Source: Anaerolineales bacterium
GTDB taxonomy: Bacteria; Chloroflexota; Anaerolineae; Aggregatilineales; J027
DNA: 64,000 nt
Reading direction: 5' to 3'
Assembly (NCBI GenBank): GCA_020634155.1
Contig: JACKCI010000001.1
Coordinates: 1,302,001-1,366,000, forward strand
In this document: in pieces, positions 25,498 through 34,316 of the stretch
Numbering within the stretch: position 1 is the stretch's first letter
How the letters are laid out: every line of letters begins with the position of its first letter
Notes under the pieces: model-generated
Database searches by the model: none
The model's input: the letters and a program-made list of their open reading frames with translations, nothing else
Told to the model about the DNA's origin: nothing
Made by a program: the position numbers and the translations under genes

Positions 25498-27912
25498 ATG
25501 ACCAAATTATATTCTTATCAACAGCGTGTATTCGACCATGTTATGGCAGGTCATAATGTCATCATTCAGGCACCGACAGGTGCGGGAAAGACCCGTGCGG
25601 CACTCTATCCTTTTCTGTATGGACTTGGAGAGAACAAACAAAGCGGCTTTGGCAAACTCCCCCGCAAATGTATCTATTCGGTTCCGATGCGGGTGCTTGC
25701 CAAACAGTTTTTCAATGAATATGACGCCACAACTAAGAAATACAACATCGAGTATGGGCTTGATATTAGCAAAGCCATCCAAACTGGTGATCAAGCCAAG
25801 GACCCAGAACTTCGTAGTAATTTAATTTTTGCCACAATTGACCAGACTCTCAGCAGTTTCTTGATTGCACCTTATAGTTTGCCTCGACGGAAGGCCAATA
25901 TCAACGCTGCCGCTGTCATGGGTGCCTATCTGGTCTTTGATGAATTCCATCTCTATGACCCCATATCAACGCTGCCAACAACACTGGAAATGCTCAAAAT
26001 GTTGCATGGCATCACGCCTTTTGTACTGATGACGGCGACTTTTAGCCATGATATGTTGCATGGCTTGGCAGAGATTCTACAGGCAGTCGTGGTGCCGAGT
26101 GATGATGATGAGCGCCGTGAACTAGAGCTTATTCCACCTCAGCAAAAAGAACGACGTTACTTTGTTGCTGAACAGCCACTTGATGCTACGGCGATTCTTA
26201 ATCGTCATCAACGGCGTAGTTTGGTCATCTGTAATACAGTTGCCCGTGCCCAAGCCTTGTATGAGGCCCTCATTGGACAATCTGAACGCTCCACCACCGA
26301 AGTTATCTTGCTACATAGTCGGTTTTTGCGTGAAGACCGCGACAGCATTGAGGATACCATCATCAGCCGCTTTAAGGATGAAGGCCTCAGCACGATTGTT
26401 GTCGCTACTCAAGCTATTGAGGTTGGTGTCGATATTTCAGCCGATGTTCTGCATACAGAACTGGCTCCAGCCAATGCTATCCTGCAACGGGCCGGACGCT
26501 GTGCCAGACGCCAAAATGAACGGGGAACCGTCATTATCTACCCACAGGTCATCAATCCAGCCGACCGCAGCATTATAGACTTGTGCGACCACCCTGCTCC
26601 GTATGTCAATCAAAAGGAGCAATTCACTGCAACCATCATGGCATTCCATGAACGTCAGGGCTTTGTGCTAGGCTTTCGTGATGAACAAGACATCATTTCT
26701 GTGGTGCATGAAGCAGCCGACCGAAAAATCATTGAGGAGTTGCGTAGTAACAGTACAGATCACTGTGACAAGATGTATGCAGTTATGGATGACTTACATC
26801 AAAACAAACAAGATCTAATACGCAATATCTTTCAGCAGCAAGTGACCATCCATCCCAATCCTGATGTGTTGAAAGAGGCCCCTTTTGATGCACCGAGTTT
26901 TAGCTTTCACCCCAGTAGTTTGGTAGCTCATGTTGAAGAATGGCTCAAACGCGGGAATGAGTTAGACCTTGATTGGCAAGTTAAATGTTTGAACCCCAAC
27001 AAAGATGATCCTGATCAAACAGGTCGCTCGTACTACGAGTGGAAAATAGTGCGGACTGCGAAAACAATCATTGGTTATCCACTGATTGCTGTGCATCCCA
27101 GTCTCGCCACCTATGACCGACAACGAGGATTTCTAGCCACCCAAGGCGGTGAATTTGACACTCGTTTCAACTTGCCCGCACCAGAAAAACGGCAAGAAGG
27201 GTGGTCTCACTTCACTTATCGCCTTGAGACCTACCAAACCCACATCAAATTGGTGCATGAAGCCTTCGTAGAACTATGGCCCGAAATGGCCGACCTCGCC
27301 CAGCGTCTTGAGCGGCATTTTAACTGGGAAAAAGGGAGCATGCTGCGTGCCACTGAACTGGCGGTTCTGCTGCATGATGTAGGCAAACTAAGCAAGGGTT
27401 GGCAGGGCTGGGTGCAAAAATATCAGGCCAGTATTGGTGAACCTGTTGACCAAGGGCAAGCCTATGCTCATACCACGTTTCAAACCGATGAGCATGAAGT
27501 CCATGCCAAGAAGGTCGGCAAGCGTCCTCAGCACGCGGTTGAAGGTGCCGTTGCTTCTATCATGGTGCTGCATAGCGTCTTGGGTGACCATCCCTTGCTC
27601 TATGCTGCTTTTAGTGCCATAGCACGACATCACGCCCCACATTCACATGAGAACCAGCCATTTACGTTGTCAGTCAAAGCGGCTACATGGGTCAAGCAAA
27701 CACTGGCCCAAATTCAGCGCCACAATGCCCTAGACCTTACGTTGGTCGATAGTACACAGCAACCGGATTTGCAAGCCCAGAGTTATATCGTGCTGGCAAA
27801 TGACACAACAGATTACGGAATGTATAAAGGAGGGTTTCTTGCTTATATCCTGATTGCACGCATTTTGCGACTAGCAGATCAATTGGGGACAAACCGTGGA
27901 AACTTACGATAG
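25498..27912 (+). CDS. cas3: Cas3 helicase with C-terminal HD nuclease
   Basis: 804 residues from ATG 25498 (GGAG upstream; GTG 25492 is an alternative). Helicase superfamily 2 motifs: QAPTGAGKTRAALYP (about 22), the DEAD-like box VFDEFH (about 145), LMTATFS (about 178), TQAIEVGVD and QRAGRCAR (about 330). The HD nuclease follows at about 620-740: LLHDVGKLSKGWQGW and ARHHAPHS. Cas3 unwinds and degrades DNA recruited by Cascade. The helicase-then-HD order is the reverse of canonical type I-B/C/E/F Cas3 and recalls the I-G arrangement. The gene overlaps or abuts the WYL regulator. Its stop codon lies beside CRISPR-repeat-like sequence. Confidence 0.92.
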   Translation: MTKLYSYQQRVFDHVMAGHNVIIQAPTGAGKTRAALYPFLYGLGENKQSGFGKLPRKCIYSVPMRVLAKQFFNEYDATTKKYNIEYGLDISKAIQTGDQAKDPELRSNLIFATIDQTLSSFLIAPYSLPRRKANINAAAVMGAYLVFDEFHLYDPISTLPTTLEMLKMLHGITPFVLMTATFSHDMLHGLAEILQAVVVPSDDDERRELELIPPQQKERRYFVAEQPLDATAILNRHQRRSLVICNTVARAQALYEALIGQSERSTTEVILLHSRFLREDRDSIEDTIISRFKDEGLSTIVVATQAIEVGVDISADVLHTELAPANAILQRAGRCARRQNERGTVIIYPQVINPADRSIIDLCDHPAPYVNQKEQFTATIMAFHERQGFVLGFRDEQDIISVVHEAADRKIIEELRSNSTDHCDKMYAVMDDLHQNKQDLIRNIFQQQVTIHPNPDVLKEAPFDAPSFSFHPSSLVAHVEEWLKRGNELDLDWQVKCLNPNKDDPDQTGRSYYEWKIVRTAKTIIGYPLIAVHPSLATYDRQRGFLATQGGEFDTRFNLPAPEKRQEGWSHFTYRLETYQTHIKLVHEAFVELWPEMADLAQRLERHFNWEKGSMLRATELAVLLHDVGKLSKGWQGWVQKYQASIGEPVDQGQAYAHTTFQTDEHEVHAKKVGKRPQHAVEGAVASIMVLHSVLGDHPLLYAAFSAIARHHAPHSHENQPFTLSVKAATWVKQTLAQIQRHNALDLTLVDSTQQPDLQAQSYIVLANDTTDYGMYKGGFLAYILIARILRLADQLGTNRGNLR

Positions 27913-27984
27913 TACCCTCAACGGGCCAATGTACCACTACACCTACGATTCCCCTAATATTTCAGTACCCTCTATGGGTCAAGT
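27911..27984 (-). repeat. Two degenerate CRISPR repeats between cas3 and the cas8 operon
   Basis: Read on the minus strand, 27984-27959 matches the 3' part of the array repeat with two internal changes (GAGGGTACTGAAAT intact), and 27930-27911 matches positions 13-32 with one change (CCCGTTGAGGGTACT intact). The two cores are 53 bp apart, compared with 72 in the array. The copies are oriented opposite to cas transcription. They may be a vestigial mini-array or a regulatory crRNA-like gene. Confidence 0.7.
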
Positions 27985-28050
27985 GACAGTATTTTACGTC
28001 AACGGGAATCTTAGCGCAAATCAAACTTTCAAGCATGGGGACAAAACTGG

Positions 28051-28079
28051 TTGACTCTGAATCAAAAATCTCCTAAGAT
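28051..28079 (+). promoter_or_regulatory. Sigma70-type promoter of the Cascade operon
   Basis: TTGACT, 17-bp spacer, TAAGAT, about 45 bp before the ATG at 28124. It lies about 65 bp downstream of the degenerate CRISPR repeats. Confidence 0.65.
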
Positions 28080-28123
28080 TGAATCAAATTCAACCCCATT
28101 AGCGTAATGTAGGAGTAGTAAAG

Positions 28124-28393
28124 ATGGGGAGACCATATGTCAAATGGAAAACCGATGATGAATGGCTTTACATTCAACTAGGAAATATACCCTTCGACAC
28201 ATTCACTAATGCGCTTGACTCCTTTAAGCAAAAAGTCTACCACAAAGTTTGGCGAAGTGACTTAAGGGCATGGCAAGTACCCAAAAGCGCAATGGAAACT
28301 GTAGCGTTATTTGCTCATGAATCTTTCGGAGTAGGAACGCTCTGCTACTGGGATGACCCTCAACCGCCTGAGCAGCTCGAGTTATTCGGTTAG
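28124..28393 (+). CDS. Small protein heading the Cascade operon
   Basis: 89 residues. Begins MGRPYVKWKTDDEWLYIQLG; a segment FKQKVYHKVWRSDLRAWQVP resembles short strand-helix modules seen beside SF2 helicases, where an arginine-rich turn precedes W-x-V-P. The C-terminus is acidic (YWDDPQPPEQLELFG), a tail that could act as a peptide for protein binding. It is 7 bp upstream of cas8 and shares its promoter, so a role as Cascade small subunit, Cas3 adaptor or regulator is possible. No match to Cas11 is evident by eye. Function open. Confidence 0.6.
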   Translation: MGRPYVKWKTDDEWLYIQLGNIPFDTFTNALDSFKQKVYHKVWRSDLRAWQVPKSAMETVALFAHESFGVGTLCYWDDPQPPEQLELFG

Positions 28394-28400
28394 GTGATTT

Positions 28401-30125
28401 ATGAGTTCATATCAAAATTTCTATATCGACAAAACAAACCCATTTGCCGATACCCTCACAACCTTTGGATTGTGTGGGCTGATTCATCGCTTATTTAACT
28501 CGGCCCAGCACATAATCAACATACAAGACAAGGGAGGATACTTGCAGGTCGCCTGCAATCCGCCTGTCACTCAACAAGACATTCAAAATGCCGCAGGCAA
28601 TATCGCGCTCTTAAAGGCTATTAAAACACCCAAAAACGCTAATCAACTGGAGGAACTATCTGCTACAGTTGACTATGAGGACCAAAAGCTGCAGGTTGCA
28701 CTTTACTTCGAGGCGAGAAAACACGCGGATAAAAATCATCCGGTTGCCTTGCCAGATCCCCCACATCCTCATTGGGATATTTTTCGGGCCATCAATCCGG
28801 CTGCCCTGCCGGGGTACAACAGCTTGGTTTTGAGTTGGCATCAAACACGCGATGCCCAAGTCGAAATTGTCCAGTTGTTGTTTGATTTCTTCTCAACAAC
28901 ACCTAACAACTTGCCCTTAGCATTGCACCGATGGAAAGAACTCGACCAGCAGTACGAGTGGGGCATCAAAGCTGAGACTACTGGGCAGCAGCTTTATAAC
29001 CCAGACCAAGGTAAGGGCCAGAACCGCACCAAAGCCAACGGCATTAGCATCGGTAATCAAAGTAACTTCTGGTTATTGGAGTACCTCAAGGCCGTTGGTT
29101 TTTATGAAGCAGCGCTTACCCGTCAGGTACGTGGTGCAAAAGACCGCAAGACTTTCGTTGTTAGTCCACGTGAGATGACTTTTTACGATCATCGTGCAGT
29201 GTTGGCAAACTTTGTGGACGCGATGCAAGTTTCGGAAACCTCGACCAAGTTTGACATTTTAGCGGCCATTCGCTACACCGTTGCGCTCATTAAATACCTG
29301 ATTACTAATACTAGCGAGAGAGGATTATTCGGTAAGCAATCCATCAAAAAACGACTTGTAGGTGGTTTTCATACTGCATTCTACAAAGATTTAGGCAATG
29401 CCATAGCGACAATGAATTTGTCATTTATCGCATTGCCGGGATGGGTTACGCTCCAAAATGCCGATGATGTACGTGTATACACTGAACTACTTGAGGAACT
29501 TGAGCTATTGACTCGGCAATTTGACGAGACACATAGCGATGCCTTCAATCTCTTGCAACATCTGCGTCAGTTTGTCTCTGGTGACGATCTAGCTGCCTTT
29601 TTTGACTTTACCACTGCTTACCCTGCTTACCTAATGGGGATGCGGGAACGCGGGAAATACGCTTATCAACTCACAGCCCAATTTGTAGAAAGGTTAATCA
29701 TGAGTACCAATCAACGTCTATATGCCATTCTAGAACGCGAGGGATTCCACAACATTGCCTCTGCCATTCGTCAAAGCACCGTGACTGCCCAATATTATGA
29801 AAAAAAGGGTGATCACCGATACGATGTTCGCTATGGACTTGGACAGCAACTCGCCCGCAAAGCCCGCTACGCCAATGATTTTATTGTTGCGTTGTCAGAA
29901 TTTCTCCATCAATACAATGCCGAAAATGCACAGGTAAAGAAAACACGTTCTGGCCCTTATAGGCTTGACGTCCAGACTTCCGATATTGATGACATCGTTG
30001 AGTTAATTGATGAGTTCGGAGCCGAAACCGTTGCCAAATTGCTGATTGCCTATGGCTACGCCCGAACACCACGCGAACAGCAAGATAATTTACCTGAAGA
30101 AACACTCGAAGAAACACTTGAATAA
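28401..30125 (+). CDS. cas8: Cas8-like large Cascade subunit
   Basis: 574 residues. Position between cas3 and cas7/cas5/cas6 and its size identify it as the large subunit that recognises the PAM. N-terminal segment FADTLTTFGLCGLIHRLFN; helical C-terminus with DIDDIVELIDEFGAETVAKL. Large subunits diverge beyond easy recognition; it resembles Cas8a/Cas8b-type proteins of Chloroflexota and Myxococcus-like (DevT/Cmx1) systems in layout rather than in a specific motif I can point to. It has no HD domain, so it is not Cas10d. Followed by cas7 after 29 bp. Confidence 0.75.
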   Translation: MSSYQNFYIDKTNPFADTLTTFGLCGLIHRLFNSAQHIINIQDKGGYLQVACNPPVTQQDIQNAAGNIALLKAIKTPKNANQLEELSATVDYEDQKLQVALYFEARKHADKNHPVALPDPPHPHWDIFRAINPAALPGYNSLVLSWHQTRDAQVEIVQLLFDFFSTTPNNLPLALHRWKELDQQYEWGIKAETTGQQLYNPDQGKGQNRTKANGISIGNQSNFWLLEYLKAVGFYEAALTRQVRGAKDRKTFVVSPREMTFYDHRAVLANFVDAMQVSETSTKFDILAAIRYTVALIKYLITNTSERGLFGKQSIKKRLVGGFHTAFYKDLGNAIATMNLSFIALPGWVTLQNADDVRVYTELLEELELLTRQFDETHSDAFNLLQHLRQFVSGDDLAAFFDFTTAYPAYLMGMRERGKYAYQLTAQFVERLIMSTNQRLYAILEREGFHNIASAIRQSTVTAQYYEKKGDHRYDVRYGLGQQLARKARYANDFIVALSEFLHQYNAENAQVKKTRSGPYRLDVQTSDIDDIVELIDEFGAETVAKLLIAYGYARTPREQQDNLPEETLEETLE

Positions 30126-30154
30126 TCACTAAATCCAAAGAGGAGCCTATACCC

Positions 30155-31252
30155 ATGTCTATCCAACTCTATAGTTTATCAATCAGTGCTCGTGCCATTC
30201 TCGATATGCACAGCCTCAATAATGAAGGCGGTGAAGGCAACCAGATTCAGACCCGCATGGTCAATATCGCCGATGAAAATGGCGATTTGCACAACGTCAA
30301 TGCCGTGAGTGGTGATATGTTCAAACATATCCAAGCCGAACATTTGTTCCGCATTGCCCGTGAAGACCCCCATCTACCGTTATGCCAAGGGTGCCGTGAG
30401 TTCAATGCCAACCGCATCAATGCTGATGCCGATTTTCAGCATCTTTTGGGAGAGACCACGACGGAAAAGGATAAAAAAGGTAAATCAAAGAAGCATCAAA
30501 AGCATTCAGATGCTGACGTGCTAGACTACCTGTTACGTCAGTGCATCATAGATGATATTGAAGGCATTTTAGTGACCTCAGCAGGCACTGCTGACAATAG
30601 TCAAGACTCTGACGAAGATGGTGAAAGAGGAGGAGGCAAAAGCCCTAAGCGTAGTCTTCCACGTAAGAGTATTGTCGAGTTCGGTTGGGCGGTTGGTATA
30701 CCTCAGCGTGTAGAAACAGACAGCTACTTCCATGTCAAATATGCTCCGCCATCTGGTCGTAGCAAATCTGAAGAGTCACGCGAGGCTGAAGCAGACACTG
30801 GAGCAAACCTAGGCCAATCTATCTTCCATCGACCAGCCTCATCGGGCGAATATGCCATTGTGTGCCATGTTGAGTTTGCTCGGATTGGCTACAATGACAT
30901 CACCCAAACTTATGCCATTAGCTCCGAAGAACGTCTGCGACGGGCGAAGGCACTTCTCGAAAGTATTGCCTACACCTTCATCCAACCCAATGGTGCGATG
31001 CGTTCATCACAAGCTCCTCATATGGTTAATCTCGCAGGGGTGGTCAGTACCAGTTTTGGCCCTATTCCAGCGCCAACCGTCAGCCCACTCAAAGGGAGCT
31101 ACCGTGAAGATATTCGTATGACCCAAGCTGCCCTTGAGCGCTTCCGCCCAGAAACCGTCTATCTCAGCGAATTTAACTCGGTGGGTGAATTCACAGATGT
31201 GATGGGTAGCCTGATTGAGCAAACCACCCCTTACCAAATTCAACACCGATAA
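30155..31252 (+). CDS. cas7: Cas7 (DevR/Csa2-type backbone)
   Basis: 365 residues. Starts SIQLYSLSISARAILDMHSL followed by NNEGGEGNQ, the hallmark of the DevR/Csa2 branch of Cas7, a RAMP protein that polymerises along the crRNA. A charged low-complexity insert (about residues 105-175, KDKKGKSKKHQKHSD and DSDEDGERGGG) is unusual and probably lies in a surface loop or thumb. GRSKSEESREAEADTGANLG is a second flexible stretch. C-terminal strands include YAIVCHVEFARIGYND. Good ribosome site (GAGGAG) upstream. Cas5 follows after 11 bp. Confidence 0.9.
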   Translation: MSIQLYSLSISARAILDMHSLNNEGGEGNQIQTRMVNIADENGDLHNVNAVSGDMFKHIQAEHLFRIAREDPHLPLCQGCREFNANRINADADFQHLLGETTTEKDKKGKSKKHQKHSDADVLDYLLRQCIIDDIEGILVTSAGTADNSQDSDEDGERGGGKSPKRSLPRKSIVEFGWAVGIPQRVETDSYFHVKYAPPSGRSKSEESREAEADTGANLGQSIFHRPASSGEYAIVCHVEFARIGYNDITQTYAISSEERLRRAKALLESIAYTFIQPNGAMRSSQAPHMVNLAGVVSTSFGPIPAPTVSPLKGSYREDIRMTQAALERFRPETVYLSEFNSVGEFTDVMGSLIEQTTPYQIQHR

Positions 31253-31263
31253 GGGGGTACAGC

Positions 31264-31983
31264 ATGTGGGTTTTTGCTGAGTACGAAGCAACAACGCTCT
31301 TTAGCCTAAAGCCAGCCAGCGCGACGGCCTCCGGTGGCAAAACGCTACTGGTACCGACACCCTTTGCCATTAAGATGGCTCTGGTTGATGCACTCTGTCG
31401 GCTAGAAGGAGCCGCTGTTGCTCAGATCGAGTGGAAGTGGTTGCGACAAGTCACTATCGCTTTGAAACCCGCCCCGGCGGTTGTCGTTAACAACACCTTT
31501 ATTAAGGTACTCAAGCCCCGTCGCAACCCTGCCGAACCCGGCAGCATGGATGCAGGTTACTTTGGACGCACCATTACTTATCGGGAGTACGCCCAGTTAG
31601 TGGGAGCATTTGGGATTGCGTTCCAAGTTGAAACAATGGAACAAGCCGAAAAACTTGCTCTGCTGCTCTGGAATATCAACTACCTTGGCAAGCGCGGCAG
31701 CTTTATACAAGCTGTACGCCCCCCTGACTGGCATGACACGCTGCCACAAGCATACATTCCGGTCACTACTCAACCTTCTTTCGACATTCGCGCCATTCTC
31801 ACCCAACTTGATGATGTGGGGGAAGAGGTCGCGTTTGAATACATCGATATCTACAGCGACAAGAAAAATATACAGTTGGGCAAACAGCGGATACTGCATC
31901 ATGTTGCTCTACCCTATCAACTGGTGAGCAGCAGTCGTGGCTACAGTTATTATCAGGTAATCACCGATGACTCTCTTAGCTGA
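31264..31983 (+). CDS. cas5: Cas5 Cascade subunit
   Basis: 239 residues. A RAMP-type protein capping the 5' handle of the crRNA. N-terminus MWVFAEYEATTLFSLKPASA, then KTLLVPTPFAIKMALVDALC, the conserved P-T/S-P-F-A-I-K region of Cas5 from I-A/I-B-type systems; FGRTITYREYAQLVGAFGIA and LLWNINYLGKRGSFIQ follow. The 3' end overlaps cas6 by 17 bp, so translation is coupled. Confidence comes from motif, size and order. Confidence 0.85.
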   Translation: MWVFAEYEATTLFSLKPASATASGGKTLLVPTPFAIKMALVDALCRLEGAAVAQIEWKWLRQVTIALKPAPAVVVNNTFIKVLKPRRNPAEPGSMDAGYFGRTITYREYAQLVGAFGIAFQVETMEQAEKLALLLWNINYLGKRGSFIQAVRPPDWHDTLPQAYIPVTTQPSFDIRAILTQLDDVGEEVAFEYIDIYSDKKNIQLGKQRILHHVALPYQLVSSSRGYSYYQVITDDSLS

Positions 31984-32944
31984 TTTACAGGTTCATCATT
32001 TGCGGTTCACATTGCAAGCACAAAGTATTGTGCGACTAGGGGCACAGGCAGGTAGTCAACTGCGGGGGGCTTTGTGGCAAGCCCTCCAGTCCTTTGCCTG
32101 CACTGACCCTCGTATTAAGCATGATAGTAGCCATCAACAGCACTGTCCCATGTGTCGCCTTGTCGCACGTGAGACAGACCAAGGGCGCGGGCGCAATCCA
32201 GCCCGCCCCTTTGCCATTCAACCTCCCCTACAAGCCATCCATCGTGATGGTCTATGGGTAGACGCAGGTCAAACATTCTCCATTGGCATTAGTCTATTCG
32301 GTGATGTTGCTGACTTGTTCCCCTATCTGGTACACGCCGTGTATCAGGTAGGTCAACAAGGTGTTGGCTATGGACGAGGTACCTTCACGATTGCAGATGT
32401 GAGGAGTGTCCACCCTTTGCTGAAAACGCAACAAGCACTCTTCGATCACGGTAAAGTCACTCAGAATCCGAGTATTCCCGTGACGAACCAGCAGATTGAA
32501 CAGGTTGCTAGACAATTGCCTGCTCAACGGGTTACCATACGTTTTTTGACACCAACCCAAATCACCTTTGAGGGGAAATCCATTCCGCACCCGATTTTCA
32601 GCACGCTCATCGCCCGTCTTATAGAGCGTTGCCAATCGCTTCAAGAAACCTATACAGCAACCCCGATAGATAGCGAGGTGTGGCGTGAACAGCACCTACA
32701 GTTGACTCAACAAGCCGAACTTACTCATGTTGCCCAAGATCACACCCGTTGGTTAACACTCCACACAGGGTCACGTCGCTCCATGAGTGTGAATACCCTA
32801 TCGGGCTTTGTTGGCGATGTTACATTTGCAGGAGATGAACTTGCTACCTTCTATCCTTGGTTATTGTGGGGGCAGAGTCTCCATGTTGGCAAAAATGCGG
32901 CTAAGGGCAACGGCTGGTATGAATTAGCCATCTTGGAACAATAA
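31967..32944 (+). CDS. cas6: Cas6 crRNA-processing endoribonuclease
   Basis: 325 residues. Two-ferredoxin RAMP protein that cleaves the pre-crRNA within the repeat. A Cys pair (CPMCRLVARE, about 57) and the C-terminal glycine-rich loop (SGFVGDVTFAGDE; GQSLHVGKNAAKGNGWYEL) are typical of the Cas6 type found in DevR-like loci. The N-terminal half has FTLQAQSIVRLGAQAGSQLR. The repeat it must process is 37 bp and only weakly palindromic, which fits Cas6 proteins that bind unstructured RNA. Overlaps cas5; last gene before the cas1 operator. Confidence 0.88.
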   Translation: MTLLADLQVHHLRFTLQAQSIVRLGAQAGSQLRGALWQALQSFACTDPRIKHDSSHQQHCPMCRLVARETDQGRGRNPARPFAIQPPLQAIHRDGLWVDAGQTFSIGISLFGDVADLFPYLVHAVYQVGQQGVGYGRGTFTIADVRSVHPLLKTQQALFDHGKVTQNPSIPVTNQQIEQVARQLPAQRVTIRFLTPTQITFEGKSIPHPIFSTLIARLIERCQSLQETYTATPIDSEVWREQHLQLTQQAELTHVAQDHTRWLTLHTGSRRSMSVNTLSGFVGDVTFAGDELATFYPWLLWGQSLHVGKNAAKGNGWYELAILEQ

Positions 32945-32973
32945 CCCATCCTTTTTTCCCGTGCCACGCCATT

Positions 32974-32992
32974 TTGGAAGAATAATTTCCAA
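32974..32992. promoter_or_regulatory. Second copy of the WYL-locus operator, upstream of cas1
   Basis: TTGGAA-GAATAAT-TTCCAA; 18 of 19 bp match the copy at 24368-24386. It marks a separate promoter for the cas1-cas2-cas4 adaptation operon, about 54 bp before the cas1 start. Confidence 0.65.
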
Positions 32993-33045
32993 CTGACCTT
33001 TACCATAAAAAGTAGAGGTCATTGTTTATCTAAGGGATGGGAAAT

Positions 33046-34068
33046 ATGATCGTCCACAATCTTGTCGCAGATACCTTCGGTACTCATATCGGGAAGTACA
33101 GCCAGCGTTTACGTATCACACAACAGGGGGAGACACTAGCTGAAGCCCCCCTATTGCACTTGCAATCTATACTGGTCACCAGTTCAGGGGTAAGTATCTC
33201 GGCTGATGCCCTAGCTGCTTGCAGTGAACATGGGATACCTGTCCATTTTGTGGATGGAACAGGCACTCCGTATGCTGCGTTATACAACACAGGTCTCATC
33301 GGCACCATTGCCACCCGTCGGGAACAACTGCTGGCTTACTATGATGCGCGTGGGATAGGCTTCACGCTCGCCATTGCTGAAGGCAAGATTCGTAATCAGG
33401 CCACCAATCTCAAATACCTCGCTAAGACGCGTGAGACAACGGCTCCTGAATTACATCAGGAATTGAGTCTACGAGCAAGTGAGGTTATGGATTGCATCGC
33501 GCTATTGGACAACATAGTGGATGAAAACCTAGATGATCTACGCAGTGCCGTTATGGGGGCCGAGGGTCTGGCTGCCAAGCGCTACTGGGAAGCTGCTGGC
33601 TTGGTATTACCTGAAGAATATCAATGGCCCGGTCGAGTGGGACGCGGTGCTAAGGATTCACTTAACAGTTTGCTCAACTATGGCTACGGCATCCTGTATG
33701 GCAAGATTGAGCAAGCTATTTTGCTGGCTGGCCTTGACCCCTATGCAGGATTTCTCCATGCCGATCGACCGGGTAAGCCTAGTTTGGTGCTGGATTTGAT
33801 TGAAGAGTTTCGTCAAGTGGCGATTGACCGTCTGGTGTTTGGTCTCGCCAATCGTCATTTCACGGTTCATCAAGATGACAAAGGGTTGCTTACCCAAGAG
33901 ACACGACGTGGCTTTGCCGATAAAGTCTTGGAACACCTTGAAGCTACGGTTCGCTATGATGGCAAACGCTACCCCTTGCGATTCGTTATCCAAAATCAGG
34001 CCCGTCATCTTGCCAGTTTTCTTCGCGGCGAATGCCCAGCCTATATACCTTTCAAGGCGATATGGTGA
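33046..34068 (+). CDS. cas1: Cas1 spacer-integration nuclease
   Basis: 340 residues from ATG 33046, preferred because AAGGG lies about 9 nt upstream; ATG 33037 has the same AAGGG directly abutting. Conserved metal-binding residues lie in MGAEGLAAKRYW (Glu), GFLHADRPGKPSLVLDLIEE (His and Asp/Glu) and FR. N-terminal beta domain includes LLHLQSILVTSSGVSISADA and ALAACSEHGIPVHFVD. Cas1 and Cas2 insert new spacers at the leader end. Terminates in TGATG overlapping cas2. Confidence 0.96.
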   Translation: MIVHNLVADTFGTHIGKYSQRLRITQQGETLAEAPLLHLQSILVTSSGVSISADALAACSEHGIPVHFVDGTGTPYAALYNTGLIGTIATRREQLLAYYDARGIGFTLAIAEGKIRNQATNLKYLAKTRETTAPELHQELSLRASEVMDCIALLDNIVDENLDDLRSAVMGAEGLAAKRYWEAAGLVLPEEYQWPGRVGRGAKDSLNSLLNYGYGILYGKIEQAILLAGLDPYAGFLHADRPGKPSLVLDLIEEFRQVAIDRLVFGLANRHFTVHQDDKGLLTQETRRGFADKVLEHLEATVRYDGKRYPLRFVIQNQARHLASFLRGECPAYIPFKAIW

Positions 34069-34316
34069 TGTTTCACGTTATTCTCATCTATGACATCGAG
34101 TGTGATCGTATTCGGACAAAAGTTGCCACTGCCTGTCTTGATTATGGTCTTGACCGCATTCAGTACAGTGCATTTGCTGGTCAACTGAGTCGAAACCATC
34201 AAGAGGAATTGATGCTACGAATCCGTTCTTTGCTAACAGAAGGGATTGCCAAAGTTCAATTAGTGCGAATCAACACCAAGGATTGGGACAATCGTCTGGA
34301 GATTAGCTATGCTTGA
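34068..34316 (+). CDS. cas2: Cas2
   Basis: 82 residues from the ATG that overlaps the cas1 stop (TGATG); ATG 34062 is a minor alternative. VILIYDIECDRIRTKVATAC begins with the first strand and the conserved Asp (YDI) of Cas2; DRIQYSAFAGQLSRNHQEEL and LVRINTKDWDN complete the ferredoxin fold. Forms the Cas1-Cas2 integration complex. Its 3' end overlaps the cas4 start by 8 bp. Confidence 0.95.
   Translation: MFHVILIYDIECDRIRTKVATACLDYGLDRIQYSAFAGQLSRNHQEELMLRIRSLLTEGIAKVQLVRINTKDWDNRLEISYA

Noticed and set aside
28401..30125. Cas10d (type I-D large subunit)
   Set aside because: Too short and lacks the N-terminal HD and palm-like motifs; the HD domain is instead in Cas3.
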